Part shown: in pieces, positions 44,680-54,146 of the stretch
How positions within the stretch are numbered: the stretch's first letter is position 1
Layout: each line of letters begins with the position of its first letter
Assembly: GCF_000590885.1 (NCBI RefSeq)
Contig: NZ_JFHN01000034.1
Span: forward strand, 1-64,000
Origin: Erwinia mallotivora
GTDB lineage: Bacteria > Pseudomonadota > Gammaproteobacteria > Enterobacterales > Enterobacteriaceae
Length of the DNA stretch: 64,000 bases
Direction: 5' to 3'
Notes under the pieces: model-generated
What the model was told of the DNA's origin: nothing
The model's input: only the letters and a program-made list of their open reading frames with translations
Databases searched by the model: none
Position numbers and translations under genes: made by a program

Positions 44680-45947
44680 CATCCAGTGAGTCTGAATTAT
44701 GGCATCGATCGCTGTGTGATGTTGCACATAAATTAGAGATAGTCGATCCTGGTGAGAATGTTGTTATTGGTGGCTTACCCATGGCTGAAGAGGAGCTATC
44801 AGAAGCAGCCAGTAAAACCAGCGCTGTTTTAAGGCTTTTGTCCGACATCTATATTCATGACTTTGATCGTGATACCAAAAAAATGGCGTTGGCGCTGGGT
44901 TTTTCTGAGCAGTCGGCACAGATTTTAACTATGTTCACTGAGGATATTACTCATGAGGTTTTCGCACGCAGCGATCTCATTTACTCTGATAAGCAGTGGC
45001 AACTGGTTGAACTGAATATCGGAACGACCGTAGGGGGGATTTTTTATGCCTCACTGCCCCGACTCAGTGGGCAATCACAAGCTTATGATACCCTGAAATT
45101 TTGGGCTAAATACTCTGCTGAATATTTTAATTTCGATGGCAATATCGTCTTTATTGAAGATGATGCACATCTTGAACATATGAAGCTTTCACTTCATGTG
45201 ATGGTAGATGAGTTAAAGCAGTTTGTACCCTGTAAAGATATTTCGGTTATTGGCCACAAAGATGTTCACTGGGATGGCAAATCATTATATACCGCAGAGG
45301 GCGCGAAAATTGATGTGGTGTACAGATTTTTCGACGAGCGGGATGTCCGGGATCGCTACGACGAATATCAACCTGTTATGCAGGCAATTGCCAGTGGCGC
45401 TGTTCGTTGTCCGATGAGTCCAAAATATAATGTATTAAGTAATAAAGGCATTCTGGCATTGCTCTGGGAAAAAGCCCTGGCCGGTAGCCTTTCTTCTGAA
45501 GATACAACGCTGGTCAGGAGCTTCATCCCTTACACTTTTTGGCTGACCAGTGAAAGCTATGATGCGGTACTTGCACAAAAGGACAGTCTCGTTATCAAGC
45601 CGATAGATGGTAATTGTGGTTTTGATGTATATGTCGGCCCGGATATGAGCGAACAGGAATGGAAGGATGTTGTCACCGAAGTGATGAATAAATTACATCC
45701 TAAATCCTATGTCGCTCAGCGTTACGTCGCGCCCCCACTGATGAATGTGACATTAGCGCATCCTGATGGCGGATTATCAAACGAACTACAGAAAATTATC
45801 TGGGGCATTTTCGTCTTCGGTAATAAAAATCTTGGCGGATTTATCAGAGCAAAAAATAACGCGGGCTCCAATGTTATTAATCATGCTAATGGTGCAAATA
45901 TCGGGCCGTTACCCTGTTGCCAGTGGATGGCTCATCCGACTGATTGA
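44673..45947 (+). CDS. ATP-grasp-like ligase
   Basis: 424 residues. VVYRFFDERD and SLVIKPIDGNCGFDVYVGPD (nucleotide Lys and Gly loop), with QWQLVELNIGTTVGG earlier and a late FGNKNLGGFIRAKNNAGSNVINHANGAN (metal and phosphate residues, split over about 390-415). This resembles circularly permuted ATP-grasp enzymes that join carboxylates to amines through acyl-phosphates. It may add an amino acid to the product. Residue-level assignment is tentative. Confidence 0.65.
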   Translation: MLTSSESELWHRSLCDVAHKLEIVDPGENVVIGGLPMAEEELSEAASKTSAVLRLLSDIYIHDFDRDTKKMALALGFSEQSAQILTMFTEDITHEVFARSDLIYSDKQWQLVELNIGTTVGGIFYASLPRLSGQSQAYDTLKFWAKYSAEYFNFDGNIVFIEDDAHLEHMKLSLHVMVDELKQFVPCKDISVIGHKDVHWDGKSLYTAEGAKIDVVYRFFDERDVRDRYDEYQPVMQAIASGAVRCPMSPKYNVLSNKGILALLWEKALAGSLSSEDTTLVRSFIPYTFWLTSESYDAVLAQKDSLVIKPIDGNCGFDVYVGPDMSEQEWKDVVTEVMNKLHPKSYVAQRYVAPPLMNVTLAHPDGGLSNELQKIIWGIFVFGNKNLGGFIRAKNNAGSNVINHANGANIGPLPCCQWMAHPTD

Positions 45948-46019
45948 GTCAAATCGTTCTTTTCTGAACCAGTGAAAATAATTTACTGAAGCACCGCTTT
46001 TATCTGAATGGAGAATATG

Positions 46020-47069
46020 ATGAATATCAAAGTTGACAGAATTAAATTGCCAGAGAAAAAAGTTTTTGATGAAGAGGTACTGCATAGTTTACGGCCTGTG
46101 GTCATCACGAATTTATTTGAAGGTGAAGCAATCAGAGAAATTAATACCCGTGAAAAAGTCATCGAGCATTTTGGTGATATGTCTGTCGGTATCCAGAACG
46201 AGTACGGCGAAGCATATCGCAAGCAAGCCGAAAACAGCACAAGTTCGCCGGGCAGTGCTTCAGGAAATCAGACGCTGACCGTCGCACAATATTTAAAGTT
46301 TCTGGAGACGAACCCGGACACCAAGATGATGTGTATCGAGTTTGCCAGCCCGGAAGAACTTAAAGCCACCTATCAGATACCTGAAGTCTGCCATGCAGAA
46401 AAAGGTGAAAGCAGTAAATTTGTCAATCAGTGTTTTATCGGTAATAAAGGTAACTTTGCACATATTCATATCGACAAAGCTGGCACGCATGGCTTTCTTT
46501 ATCAGGTTTTTGGCCGGAAGCGTTTTATTACCTGGCCACAGTCCGCAGCGCATAAACTTGCTCCATTCACGCAAATTGCCGGCTGGAGTCTGGAAAACTT
46601 TACCGATGAAGATCGTAAGGCATTTCTTGACTTCACCGGTGGGTGCGAAGTCATTCTGGAAGCGGGCGAATGTATGTATGTCCCTGCGTTAAGCTGGCAT
46701 TACGTTGATTACATTGAAGACAGTATGTCTGTCAGCCTTCGTTTCCGCCGTTCTGATTATATTACCCGGCTGGCAAATATCTGTTTCCCCGATCTTTACT
46801 ATCAGGGAATTGGCTATAAGTTTTCTCACCCTGAAGATGCAAAGAAAAATGAGCCTCTGCTGCACAAGCTTGAAGCTCAATGGGATAAATTTTATGAGGA
46901 CGGCGTTCAGAAGGTCAACGATGCCCGGGCACTGGCGAAAGACATTTATCAGCAACTGTATCCTTCAGCGCCGCAAAAAAGCTATTTCCTGGATTACCAG
47001 GATTTTATGCCGCCGCTGTTGCCTGAGTTTCTCGATGCTAATAATCCGCTGCGGCCGAAGCATAATTAA
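46020..47069 (+). CDS. JmjC/cupin_8-type Fe(II)/2-oxoglutarate oxygenase
   Basis: 349 residues. FAHIHIDKAGTHGFLYQVFGRKRFITWP contains the metal motif HxD (His150, Asp152) and the 2-oxoglutarate Lys; the distal metal His is in VPALSWHYVDY (His227). Such enzymes hydroxylate unactivated carbons of peptides and amino acids. GGAG lies six bases before the ATG at 46020. Confidence 0.83.
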   Translation: MNIKVDRIKLPEKKVFDEEVLHSLRPVVITNLFEGEAIREINTREKVIEHFGDMSVGIQNEYGEAYRKQAENSTSSPGSASGNQTLTVAQYLKFLETNPDTKMMCIEFASPEELKATYQIPEVCHAEKGESSKFVNQCFIGNKGNFAHIHIDKAGTHGFLYQVFGRKRFITWPQSAAHKLAPFTQIAGWSLENFTDEDRKAFLDFTGGCEVILEAGECMYVPALSWHYVDYIEDSMSVSLRFRRSDYITRLANICFPDLYYQGIGYKFSHPEDAKKNEPLLHKLEAQWDKFYEDGVQKVNDARALAKDIYQQLYPSAPQKSYFLDYQDFMPPLLPEFLDANNPLRPKHN

Positions 47070-47083
47070 AAAGGAAATTAACC

Positions 47084-48286
47084 TTGAGACAGTTTGCTAA
47101 TGTTCAGAAAATGGTTGAGTTAAGTATGCCATCCTGGCGTGAAGCCCGGAGTAAAGGACTCACTGATATCAGAACCACCGGTTATAGCGGGAATAAACTC
47201 AGTACTGCGGAAGGACATCAGTTTATTAATATGATCTCCTGCTCGTATCTTGGATTAAATCGGCATCCTGACATTATTGCCGGAGCGATTTCTGCTATTC
47301 AGCAGGAAGGTGTGATGAGCACCTCAGCTTCACGTGCCCGTATTGCGCCGCAGCTGATGGATGATGTTGAAAATACCCTTGGTCAGGTTTATCAGGCTGA
47401 GGCTATTCTGACGCCGTCATGCACCTCCAGCTCCGCGGTGGTTCTTCCGCTGCTGGCATCAGGCACTTTTACTGACGGTAAAAGGCCCGTGATGGTTTTT
47501 GATAAGAACTGCCATTTTTCGATGAATGTGCTGAAGGCGGCCTGTGGCGATGAAACAACTGTTCATACCGCGCCACACAATGACCTCGATTATATTGAAC
47601 AATTATGTAAAGAGAATGAGGTTGTTGCTTACATTGCCGATGGCGCTTACAGCATGGGCGGCAACGCGCCGGTGAAAGAGCTGGTCGCGCTGCAACAACA
47701 GTACGGACTCTTTTTATATTTCGATGATTCCCACGCTTTGTCGGTTTATGGTGAACGCGGGTGCGGCTTTGTACGTTCTCAGCTTGATACGCTGGGAGAA
47801 AGAACCATCATCGTCGGTTCTCTGGCGAAAGCATTTGGGGCGACAGGCGGCATTATTCTCTTTGGCAACCCGGCGTGGCGCGAGATTTTTAACTATTGCG
47901 GTGGGCCACTTGGCTGGTCGCAAATGATTAACGCCGCGGGCCTGGGAGCCGTCTATGCATCGGCAAAAATTCACCTTTCGCCTGAACTTCCGGCCCTGCA
48001 AAATAAGCTGTCTCAGATGATGGCGTTTTTTGATAAAACCATTCCGACGGTAAATGCGGGAAATGGATTACCAATAAGAATTATTAACCTGGAGAGTACC
48101 GGGCATGCAATTAATGTCGCTCAGTATATCTACCAACATGGTTTTTATACTTCTGCGGTATTTTTTCCCATCGTGGCAAAAGGAAAGTCCGGATTGAGAA
48201 TTATGGGACGAGCAGATATGGAGCAGCAAGACATTCGTAACTTCTGCAATATTCTTGAGCAGGCTATTCACCGCTACGGTTCGTGA
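47084..48286 (+). CDS. Alpha-oxoamine synthase (BioF/Kbl/HemA-type PLP enzyme)
   Basis: 400 residues. SCSYLGLNRHPDII at the N-terminus, FDDSHALSVYGERG (Asp and His of the PLP site) and GSLAKAFGATGG with the Schiff-base Lys249. It condenses an amino acid with an acyl thioester, releasing CO2, to give an alpha-aminoketone; in this cluster the acyl donor could be carrier-bound. TTG start at 47084 with AAGGA upstream. Confidence 0.88.
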   Translation: MRQFANVQKMVELSMPSWREARSKGLTDIRTTGYSGNKLSTAEGHQFINMISCSYLGLNRHPDIIAGAISAIQQEGVMSTSASRARIAPQLMDDVENTLGQVYQAEAILTPSCTSSSAVVLPLLASGTFTDGKRPVMVFDKNCHFSMNVLKAACGDETTVHTAPHNDLDYIEQLCKENEVVAYIADGAYSMGGNAPVKELVALQQQYGLFLYFDDSHALSVYGERGCGFVRSQLDTLGERTIIVGSLAKAFGATGGIILFGNPAWREIFNYCGGPLGWSQMINAAGLGAVYASAKIHLSPELPALQNKLSQMMAFFDKTIPTVNAGNGLPIRIINLESTGHAINVAQYIYQHGFYTSAVFFPIVAKGKSGLRIMGRADMEQQDIRNFCNILEQAIHRYGS

Positions 48287-48293
48287 GGAAGAA

Positions 48294-49343
48294 ATGAAAT
48301 TTATTAAAGTTGCAGACAATCAGTTTGATGATGATGTACTTAGCGATACGTTGGATATTATTAACAACAAGGCGCGCTGGGAATTTGGTTCCCTTTCTGA
48401 CCGTGAAGGTTTTTCCTATGGCCACTGGGAGCAGACGCTGCTGCATGTGAACCCACGAAATCAGGATGACAAACAGCACCTTTTACAACAAAATCCTGAC
48501 TTTGCGCCAATTAATAAAATATGGGAAGTACTGGAAGCCAACTGGCTGCCAGGTCATAAACTTGTCCGGTGTTATGTCAATGCCCACACCTATGGCATAG
48601 AGGGTTATCCTCATACTGACAGCCGTACGCCGGGCCATTTTACAACCCTGATCTATTTAAACCAGGACTGGTGTCCTGAGTGGGCGGGCGAGACCGTTTT
48701 CTTTGACCATGCTGGTGATATTATCCATTCTGTTTTACCTTCTTATGGAAGAATGGCGATATTTGATGGTTTGATTCCCCATGCTGCGCGTTCAGTCAGT
48801 CGCCGCTGCCCTGAATTACGCCAGACTCTGGTGCTCAAAAGCTTTTTAAAGCCACAAGAGTCTGAGCTGGAAATTGCCGCGCGGAAACTGATTGATTCCT
48901 GTAATAACAGTGAACCTAATACCTACGGTTATAAAATAGCCGATCACAGCCTGGGCCTGCATACGATCCTCAAAAATAATGATGCTAATCAGCAAGTGCT
49001 TTCAGCATCTTTATTTTATTTGCTCTATTTATATAAAATGTCTAATGGTGAGGACATTTCATCGTTACGACAGGATGTCCGCAATATTGTCAATGAGGAA
49101 AATGAAGCCTTTGTTTACAGCGTTGCTTCTTTTTATTACTCAGAGGGAGAATCGAAGAATAATAATTCGATTGCTGAACTGACTTCTTCACCACCTAAAA
49201 TGTGTCATGGGCTGCATCCTGCTCATCCGATGTTTTCGGCGATCGCTTTACTGGAAATTGGCATCGCCATTTACACCAATACACTCTACAAAGACAAAGC
49301 GCTGTGTAAACTTGCGCGCGAACTGGGTTATCTGGCGGATTGA
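48294..49343 (+). CDS. Prolyl-4-hydroxylase-type Fe(II)/2-oxoglutarate oxygenase with extra C-terminal domain
   Basis: 349 residues. Residues 1-190 are a P4H-like dioxygenase: GYPHTDSRTPGHFTTLIYLNQDW with His107 and Asp109, GETVFFD, and LIPHAARSVS with His163 and the Arg that holds 2-oxoglutarate. Residues 195-349 are an added helical domain ending HGLHPAHPMFSAIALLE and KLARELGYL, not recognised. GAGGAAG precedes the ATG at 48294. Confidence 0.83.
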   Translation: MKFIKVADNQFDDDVLSDTLDIINNKARWEFGSLSDREGFSYGHWEQTLLHVNPRNQDDKQHLLQQNPDFAPINKIWEVLEANWLPGHKLVRCYVNAHTYGIEGYPHTDSRTPGHFTTLIYLNQDWCPEWAGETVFFDHAGDIIHSVLPSYGRMAIFDGLIPHAARSVSRRCPELRQTLVLKSFLKPQESELEIAARKLIDSCNNSEPNTYGYKIADHSLGLHTILKNNDANQQVLSASLFYLLYLYKMSNGEDISSLRQDVRNIVNEENEAFVYSVASFYYSEGESKNNNSIAELTSSPPKMCHGLHPAHPMFSAIALLEIGIAIYTNTLYKDKALCKLARELGYLAD

Positions 49344-49754
49344 CTGGTATGTTAATCAGCAAATAAAGGCATTTTCCTGAGCGGGATTGCTATGGTGAGT
49401 GCACCTGAGTCAGGCATGTTAGCTGGCTTTGGGCGCTCTCCGGTTAAATGCCTGCACTAAAAGGACCAGTGAGGCGGACAGTTCCATGGAGGATTATTAC
49501 GCTGCCAGCAGCAACCTTAATGAAACTGACTCCGCCTTTAATTCATTTTTTCACTATTATTATCTTTTTTTGTTTATTTTATGAGCTGTTGTCTGAGGTG
49601 GAAAGGCCCTCGTAAACCCGCGCGCTGAATGCCTTTTTCAGAACGATTTCATCTGCATTTCAGGCGCGATTTCATATACATTGGCTGAATAGTTGGATAT
49701 AATTTTAATAATAAAAATTGCTATGGAAAACCTGAAAAGGGGTTATTTACATTT
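49344..49754 (+). promoter_or_regulatory. Intergenic region with a candidate promoter for the tRNA synthetase gene
   Basis: 411 bases with no convincing gene. A perfect TATAAT lies at 49698-49703, 51 bp before the synthetase ATG, with a poor -35. AAAAGGGG is the likely ribosome site. The gap breaks the tight gene packing of 39-49 kb and suggests that the synthetase has its own control. Confidence 0.5.
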
Positions 49755-51272
49755 ATGAAATCATACGTCACCACGCCGATATACTACGTAAATGATAAAC
49801 CGCATATGGGGCATGCCTATGCGACCATTCATGCCGACGTAGTGACGCGCATAAAAAAAATGGCTGGCTGTCATACCTTTTTGCTGACAGGCGCAGATGA
49901 GCACGGTGAAAAAATAGCGAAAGCAGCAACTGCGCGTGGAATAACCAATGAAGAGTTTGTCCGGCAAAATGCAGAACATTTTATTTTAGCGTGGGATAAA
50001 TTAAATGTTGATTATTCATTTTTTGTAAGAACATCCTCGACGTTTCATCGGGAATTTGTACAAAACTCACTACAAAAACTGTACGATGCGGGGGATATTT
50101 ATTCCGCTGAATATGAAGGTCTTTATTCCGTTGGACAGGAACGTTTCGTTACCGAAAAAGAGCTGGTCAATGGAAAAATACCGGAAGACAAAGATCCACC
50201 GGTGATCCGTAAAGAAAAAAATTACTTTTTCCGCATGTCAAAATATCAGGACTGGATCAAAAGCTACCTGCATGAACATCCGGATCTTATCTCGCCATCC
50301 CAGTACACGAATGAAGTCATGCAAATGTTGAATGAGGATATTGGCGATCTCAGTATTTCTCGTCCCCGCGAAAGGCTCTCATGGGGAATTGCCATTCCGT
50401 GGGATAACGAGCATGTCACTTATGTCTGGTTTGATGCGCTGTTAAGCTATATATCAGCACTCCATTATGCTCATCCGGATGATGCACAGGCATTCTGGCA
50501 GGAATCACAACATATTATCGGTAAAGATATTCTCAAAACACATACTCTGTTTTGGCTGAGTATGTGCAAAGCGTTGGGTTTTTCTCCTTACAAGCGTCTG
50601 TTGGTTTCAGGGCATTTATTGGGCAGTGATGGCCGCAAAATGAGTAAATCACTTGGCAATGGTGTTGATCCTCTTTATGCCGCTGAAAAATACAGCTGTG
50701 ATGTCTTGCGCTACACGCTAATCAAAGAGCTTCGTTTTGGTTCAGACGGCATTATCAGCGAGGCAGTTATTCAGCAGCGACTGAACAATGATTTGGCAAA
50801 TGATATCGGGAATTTACTTTCAAGAACTGTCGCAATGATCAATAAATATTGTAACGGTGTCGTCCCTGAAATGTCTGAACAGACTTTTTCTCAGCATTTT
50901 TTAATCAGTAAAGCCGCTGCCACTTTTGATACCACATTGCCATTAGTCGATGAACTTAAACTATCTATAGTTTATGAAAACGCACTTGATTTTGTGCGTG
51001 AGGCAAATAAATTTGTTAATGACAGCCAGCCCTGGAATTTATTTAAAGATGGCCAGACAGCGTTGTTAGAAGAGGCGCTCAGCGTACTCTTTTATTCACT
51101 TGATGTTATTTCAACATTATTTTATCCGGTCTTACCCGAAAAAATGAGCAGCATGCGCAACACTCTGGGGCTGACTACTGACCAGTTACAGTGGCAGTTA
51201 CCTGCTGTTACCCGTGCGGGCCATCAGGTCTCTGAACATGTAATGGCACTTTTCGAAAAAATTATCGATTAA
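49755..51272 (+). CDS. Methionyl-tRNA synthetase paralogue inside the cluster
   Basis: 505 residues. Class I signature PHMGHAY (16-22) and KMSKSLGN (about 295-302), with TGADEHGEKIAKAA, WGIAIPWDNEHVTYVWFDALLSYISAL, HIIGKDIL and the anticodon-binding helices ending VNDSQPWNLFKDG. It lacks the four-Cys zinc knuckle and the C-terminal dimerisation domain of the E. coli enzyme, so it is not the enteric housekeeping MetG but a short, zinc-free type. Its place in a biosynthetic cluster suggests a target-substitution self-resistance gene, or supply of Met-tRNA or Met-AMP to the pathway. All catalytic motifs are intact. Confidence 0.9.
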   Translation: MKSYVTTPIYYVNDKPHMGHAYATIHADVVTRIKKMAGCHTFLLTGADEHGEKIAKAATARGITNEEFVRQNAEHFILAWDKLNVDYSFFVRTSSTFHREFVQNSLQKLYDAGDIYSAEYEGLYSVGQERFVTEKELVNGKIPEDKDPPVIRKEKNYFFRMSKYQDWIKSYLHEHPDLISPSQYTNEVMQMLNEDIGDLSISRPRERLSWGIAIPWDNEHVTYVWFDALLSYISALHYAHPDDAQAFWQESQHIIGKDILKTHTLFWLSMCKALGFSPYKRLLVSGHLLGSDGRKMSKSLGNGVDPLYAAEKYSCDVLRYTLIKELRFGSDGIISEAVIQQRLNNDLANDIGNLLSRTVAMINKYCNGVVPEMSEQTFSQHFLISKAAATFDTTLPLVDELKLSIVYENALDFVREANKFVNDSQPWNLFKDGQTALLEEALSVLFYSLDVISTLFYPVLPEKMSSMRNTLGLTTDQLQWQLPAVTRAGHQVSEHVMALFEKIID

Positions 51273-51280
51273 TCACCCTT

Positions 51281-51312
51281 GCTGCGTGCCGTAGTGACAC
51301 GCAGCGTCTTTT
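51281..51312 (+). terminator. Terminator-like hairpin after the synthetase gene
   Basis: GCTGCGTG / CACGCAGC, 8-bp perfect stem with a 9-nt loop, then GTCTTTTAT. A weak intrinsic terminator that separates the synthetase from the megasynthase gene, whose own leader is 51313-51386. Confidence 0.6.
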
Positions 51313-51386
51313 ATCTTCCAGCGGTTTTTGCTGATCCCGATCTGTTTTTACATTTATTTTCTCATCGTGCGTAACTGGTATTTAAT

Positions 51387-54107
51387 ATGAATAGAAAGCA
51401 ATACTCCCCTGTTGCAATAACAGGTATGGCATGCAGGTTTCCAGACAATATTAAAATGCCTGAAGAACTCTGGAATTCACTGAATGTCGGACATGATCCG
51501 GTTGACACTATTCCGACGGGAAGATGGACATCGCAAGCAGTAAAAAATAATATCGCGACCGATCAGGGGGGATTTATCGATGATATTGAATATTTCGATG
51601 CGGGCTTCTTTGATATCTCTCCGAGTGAGGCGCTGGAACTGGAACCACAACAACGTTTATTGTTAGAAGTCAGCCATGAAGCCTTCGAAAATGCCGGTAT
51701 TCGGGTTAAAGACCTCATGGGCAGTAAAACCGGAGTCTATATTGGAATTTCAGCCTCTGAATATATGGCTGTCGGTAAACAGTTGGGGCACGAAATTGGC
51801 CCTTTCTCTGCCTTTGGCAGTGCGATGAGTACCGCCGCAGGTCGAATTTCCTACTGTTTTGGGCTTGAGGGGCCAGCCCTTGCCATTGACTCAGCCTGTG
51901 CTTCCTCTCTGGCGGCGGTTCTCCAGGCTGCATCCGCATTAAATAATCACGAGTGTGATTTAGCACTGGCTGGCGGCGTCAGCCTTATTCTGACGCCTGA
52001 CGGGTATATCAGTTTTTCGGCACTCAATATGATTTCACCATCAGGGAGATGCCGCAGCTTTTCCGCCGATGCTGATGGTTATGTTCCGAGTGAAGGGTGC
52101 GGGGCCATCGTATTAAAACGTCTCGATGACGCTGTAAAAGATAATGACCCTATCCTGGCGGTACTGAAGGGTGGGGCGCTTAACAATGGCGGCCGTAGTG
52201 AATATTCGCCTGGAGGGGCTCCGCAGGCACAAGTGGATGTGATCCGACAGGCATTGTCAGTCAGCAATCTTAATTACGATGATATTGACTTCCTTGAGAC
52301 GCACGGCTCCGGCAGTCCGCAAGGCGATATTCAGGAAGGCGCTGTACTTAATGACGTTTTCAGCCAACGTCACTCTCCGCTATTAATCGGCAGCGTTAAA
52401 TCTAACCTCGGCAATATGGAAGCCGCAGCGGGGATGGCCAGCATTATGAAAGTCATTCTGTGTATCAGGCATCAACAGCTGGTGCCCAATCTTCATTTCA
52501 GTACGCCTGCGGACAAGATTGACTGGAATATGACGCCATTACAGGTTGTCAGTGAGGCGCGTGACTGGCCGGTTACCGGGCGTCCTAAAACTGCGGGTAT
52601 CAGCGGCAGGGGGATCAACGGCACCAATGCACATCTGATTCTGCAAGAGTGGACAGGCAGCAGACCCCGACAGGCAATCGCGCCTTCTCCCCCTTATCTG
52701 GTCACCCTGGCAGCGAAAAGTATCAGCGGATTAGAAAATACGCTTCGATCATTTACGGCAAACTTACCCACGACAGATTCCGCTTTGGCTGCATGGTGTG
52801 AGGCGACGAATTTCCAACGTTCTGCTTATCCGGTGCGCTTTGCCAGTCTGGTATCGAATGTCGAACAGTTACACCGGGATTTCACAAGGCTGAACAGTTT
52901 GACCCCTGAGGCTCGTCAAAATCACTATCAGACCTCAGCTTGTTCACCACAGATCTTTTTTCATTTCAGTTTTCAGCCCACAGCCCCTGCGGCAGAAAGC
53001 AAAGCATTGTATGACAGCTATTCTGATTATCGTGACGCTTTTAAATACGTTATCTCTGGCCTGTCTGTAATCAGACATATGACATTCAGTCAGCTGTACA
53101 GCGTAGTCAACAAGGTAACAACGCCTGAAAACCTGCTCAGTCTGGCCGCTTTTAGTCTTTGCCATCAATTTTCCTTAGCGAGCCTTTTACAGACAAAAGG
53201 TTTAGCGCTGGATTATTTAACCGATGAAAAACAACCGTTGTTTAAAAAAGAACGGAGTAATACAGACGACGTTATTTTCAGAACGCTGCGTGATGAATTT
53301 ATTCAGTTACTTTCTTTGTCTGTTAAAAATGGCCCAGCTGAACAGGAGCTGGTCGCCGGTGCTGAAATGAAACTGAAGGCGTTTGACCGTCCGGCGATCG
53401 TTTTATCATCTGAGCTGAATAAAACCTTTGATGTTGATAAGAAATCCCTTTCGCAAATCACCGTTATCGCATTACTACCATTGCTGAATAATTTAACTGA
53501 ACTGTGGTCATTACTGTTCATGGCTGGCGTAAATATCGACTGGCAGTTATATCATGGCAATAAGTCTGATACGGTTCTGTTGCCGACCACAGCCTTTGCA
53601 CGCAGTCATATCTGGTTTGATAAAAGCAAAGCATCAACTGCCAGTAAGTCGATTGCTAAAGAAAATCAGTATCCTCTGTGTTATACCGGCCAGCGTCCTG
53701 CTGCTGATGAGATGAGGGGTTGGTGTCATGTAACATTCAGAATACTAAAAGAATTCGACACACAGAAAGCCTCACTTTTAATTACAGCACTGACAATCCG
53801 TTATCCACAATATCAGCTATCAGATTCTGATAATGCAGTTAATTCATTAAACTGGTGGATGGATTATGATCTTGCTGAGGAAAAATTATTGCTGGCTGTC
53901 AATCCATCCTTTGGTGATGAAAGTACGTTAATTACGCTGTTTCAAACCTTTCACGCGCTGTATACCGGCAAATCGTTGCCGCAAACAGATCAGTGGATGG
54001 ATACTGATGAAATAACACTTTATCCCCTCCAGCTTACCAGAGAACCTTCATTACGTTCTTCAGATAATAAGCAATTTGCATCGGTCGGAGTACCCTTGCA
54101 GGCTTAA
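51387..54107 (+). CDS. Hybrid megasynthase, first part: ketosynthase, degenerate AT, start of a condensation-like domain
   Basis: 906 residues. KS domain (about 1-425) with VAITGMACRFPD, active-site DSACASS (Cys171) and ETHGSGS (His306). The second His motif (family VKSNIGH) reads VKSNLGN, so Asn343 replaces the His needed for decarboxylative condensation. Residues 500-760 resemble an acyltransferase with its linker (end: GVNIDWQLYHG...LLPTTAFARSHIWF) but have no GHSxG serine. From about 790 a condensation-like domain begins (PLCYTGQRPA), without an HHxxxDG motif. The gene stops at TAA 54105-54107; the next frame continues in phase and completes this domain. Confidence 0.85.
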   Translation: MNRKQYSPVAITGMACRFPDNIKMPEELWNSLNVGHDPVDTIPTGRWTSQAVKNNIATDQGGFIDDIEYFDAGFFDISPSEALELEPQQRLLLEVSHEAFENAGIRVKDLMGSKTGVYIGISASEYMAVGKQLGHEIGPFSAFGSAMSTAAGRISYCFGLEGPALAIDSACASSLAAVLQAASALNNHECDLALAGGVSLILTPDGYISFSALNMISPSGRCRSFSADADGYVPSEGCGAIVLKRLDDAVKDNDPILAVLKGGALNNGGRSEYSPGGAPQAQVDVIRQALSVSNLNYDDIDFLETHGSGSPQGDIQEGAVLNDVFSQRHSPLLIGSVKSNLGNMEAAAGMASIMKVILCIRHQQLVPNLHFSTPADKIDWNMTPLQVVSEARDWPVTGRPKTAGISGRGINGTNAHLILQEWTGSRPRQAIAPSPPYLVTLAAKSISGLENTLRSFTANLPTTDSALAAWCEATNFQRSAYPVRFASLVSNVEQLHRDFTRLNSLTPEARQNHYQTSACSPQIFFHFSFQPTAPAAESKALYDSYSDYRDAFKYVISGLSVIRHMTFSQLYSVVNKVTTPENLLSLAAFSLCHQFSLASLLQTKGLALDYLTDEKQPLFKKERSNTDDVIFRTLRDEFIQLLSLSVKNGPAEQELVAGAEMKLKAFDRPAIVLSSELNKTFDVDKKSLSQITVIALLPLLNNLTELWSLLFMAGVNIDWQLYHGNKSDTVLLPTTAFARSHIWFDKSKASTASKSIAKENQYPLCYTGQRPAADEMRGWCHVTFRILKEFDTQKASLLITALTIRYPQYQLSDSDNAVNSLNWWMDYDLAEEKLLLAVNPSFGDESTLITLFQTFHALYTGKSLPQTDQWMDTDEITLYPLQLTREPSLRSSDNKQFASVGVPLQA

Positions 54108-54146
54108 TGGATCGCTAAAATCCACAATTTTTGCCAGCAGCAGGGT

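Noticed and set aside
49486..49584. 32-residue peptide MEDYYAASSNLNETDS... before the synthetase gene
   Set aside because: Weak ribosome site, no leader motif, low-complexity hydrophobic end; cannot be supported as a gene.
49344..49754. T-box leader for the tRNA synthetase
   Set aside because: No T-box consensus or antiterminator pairing seen, and T-boxes are not expected in this bacterial group.
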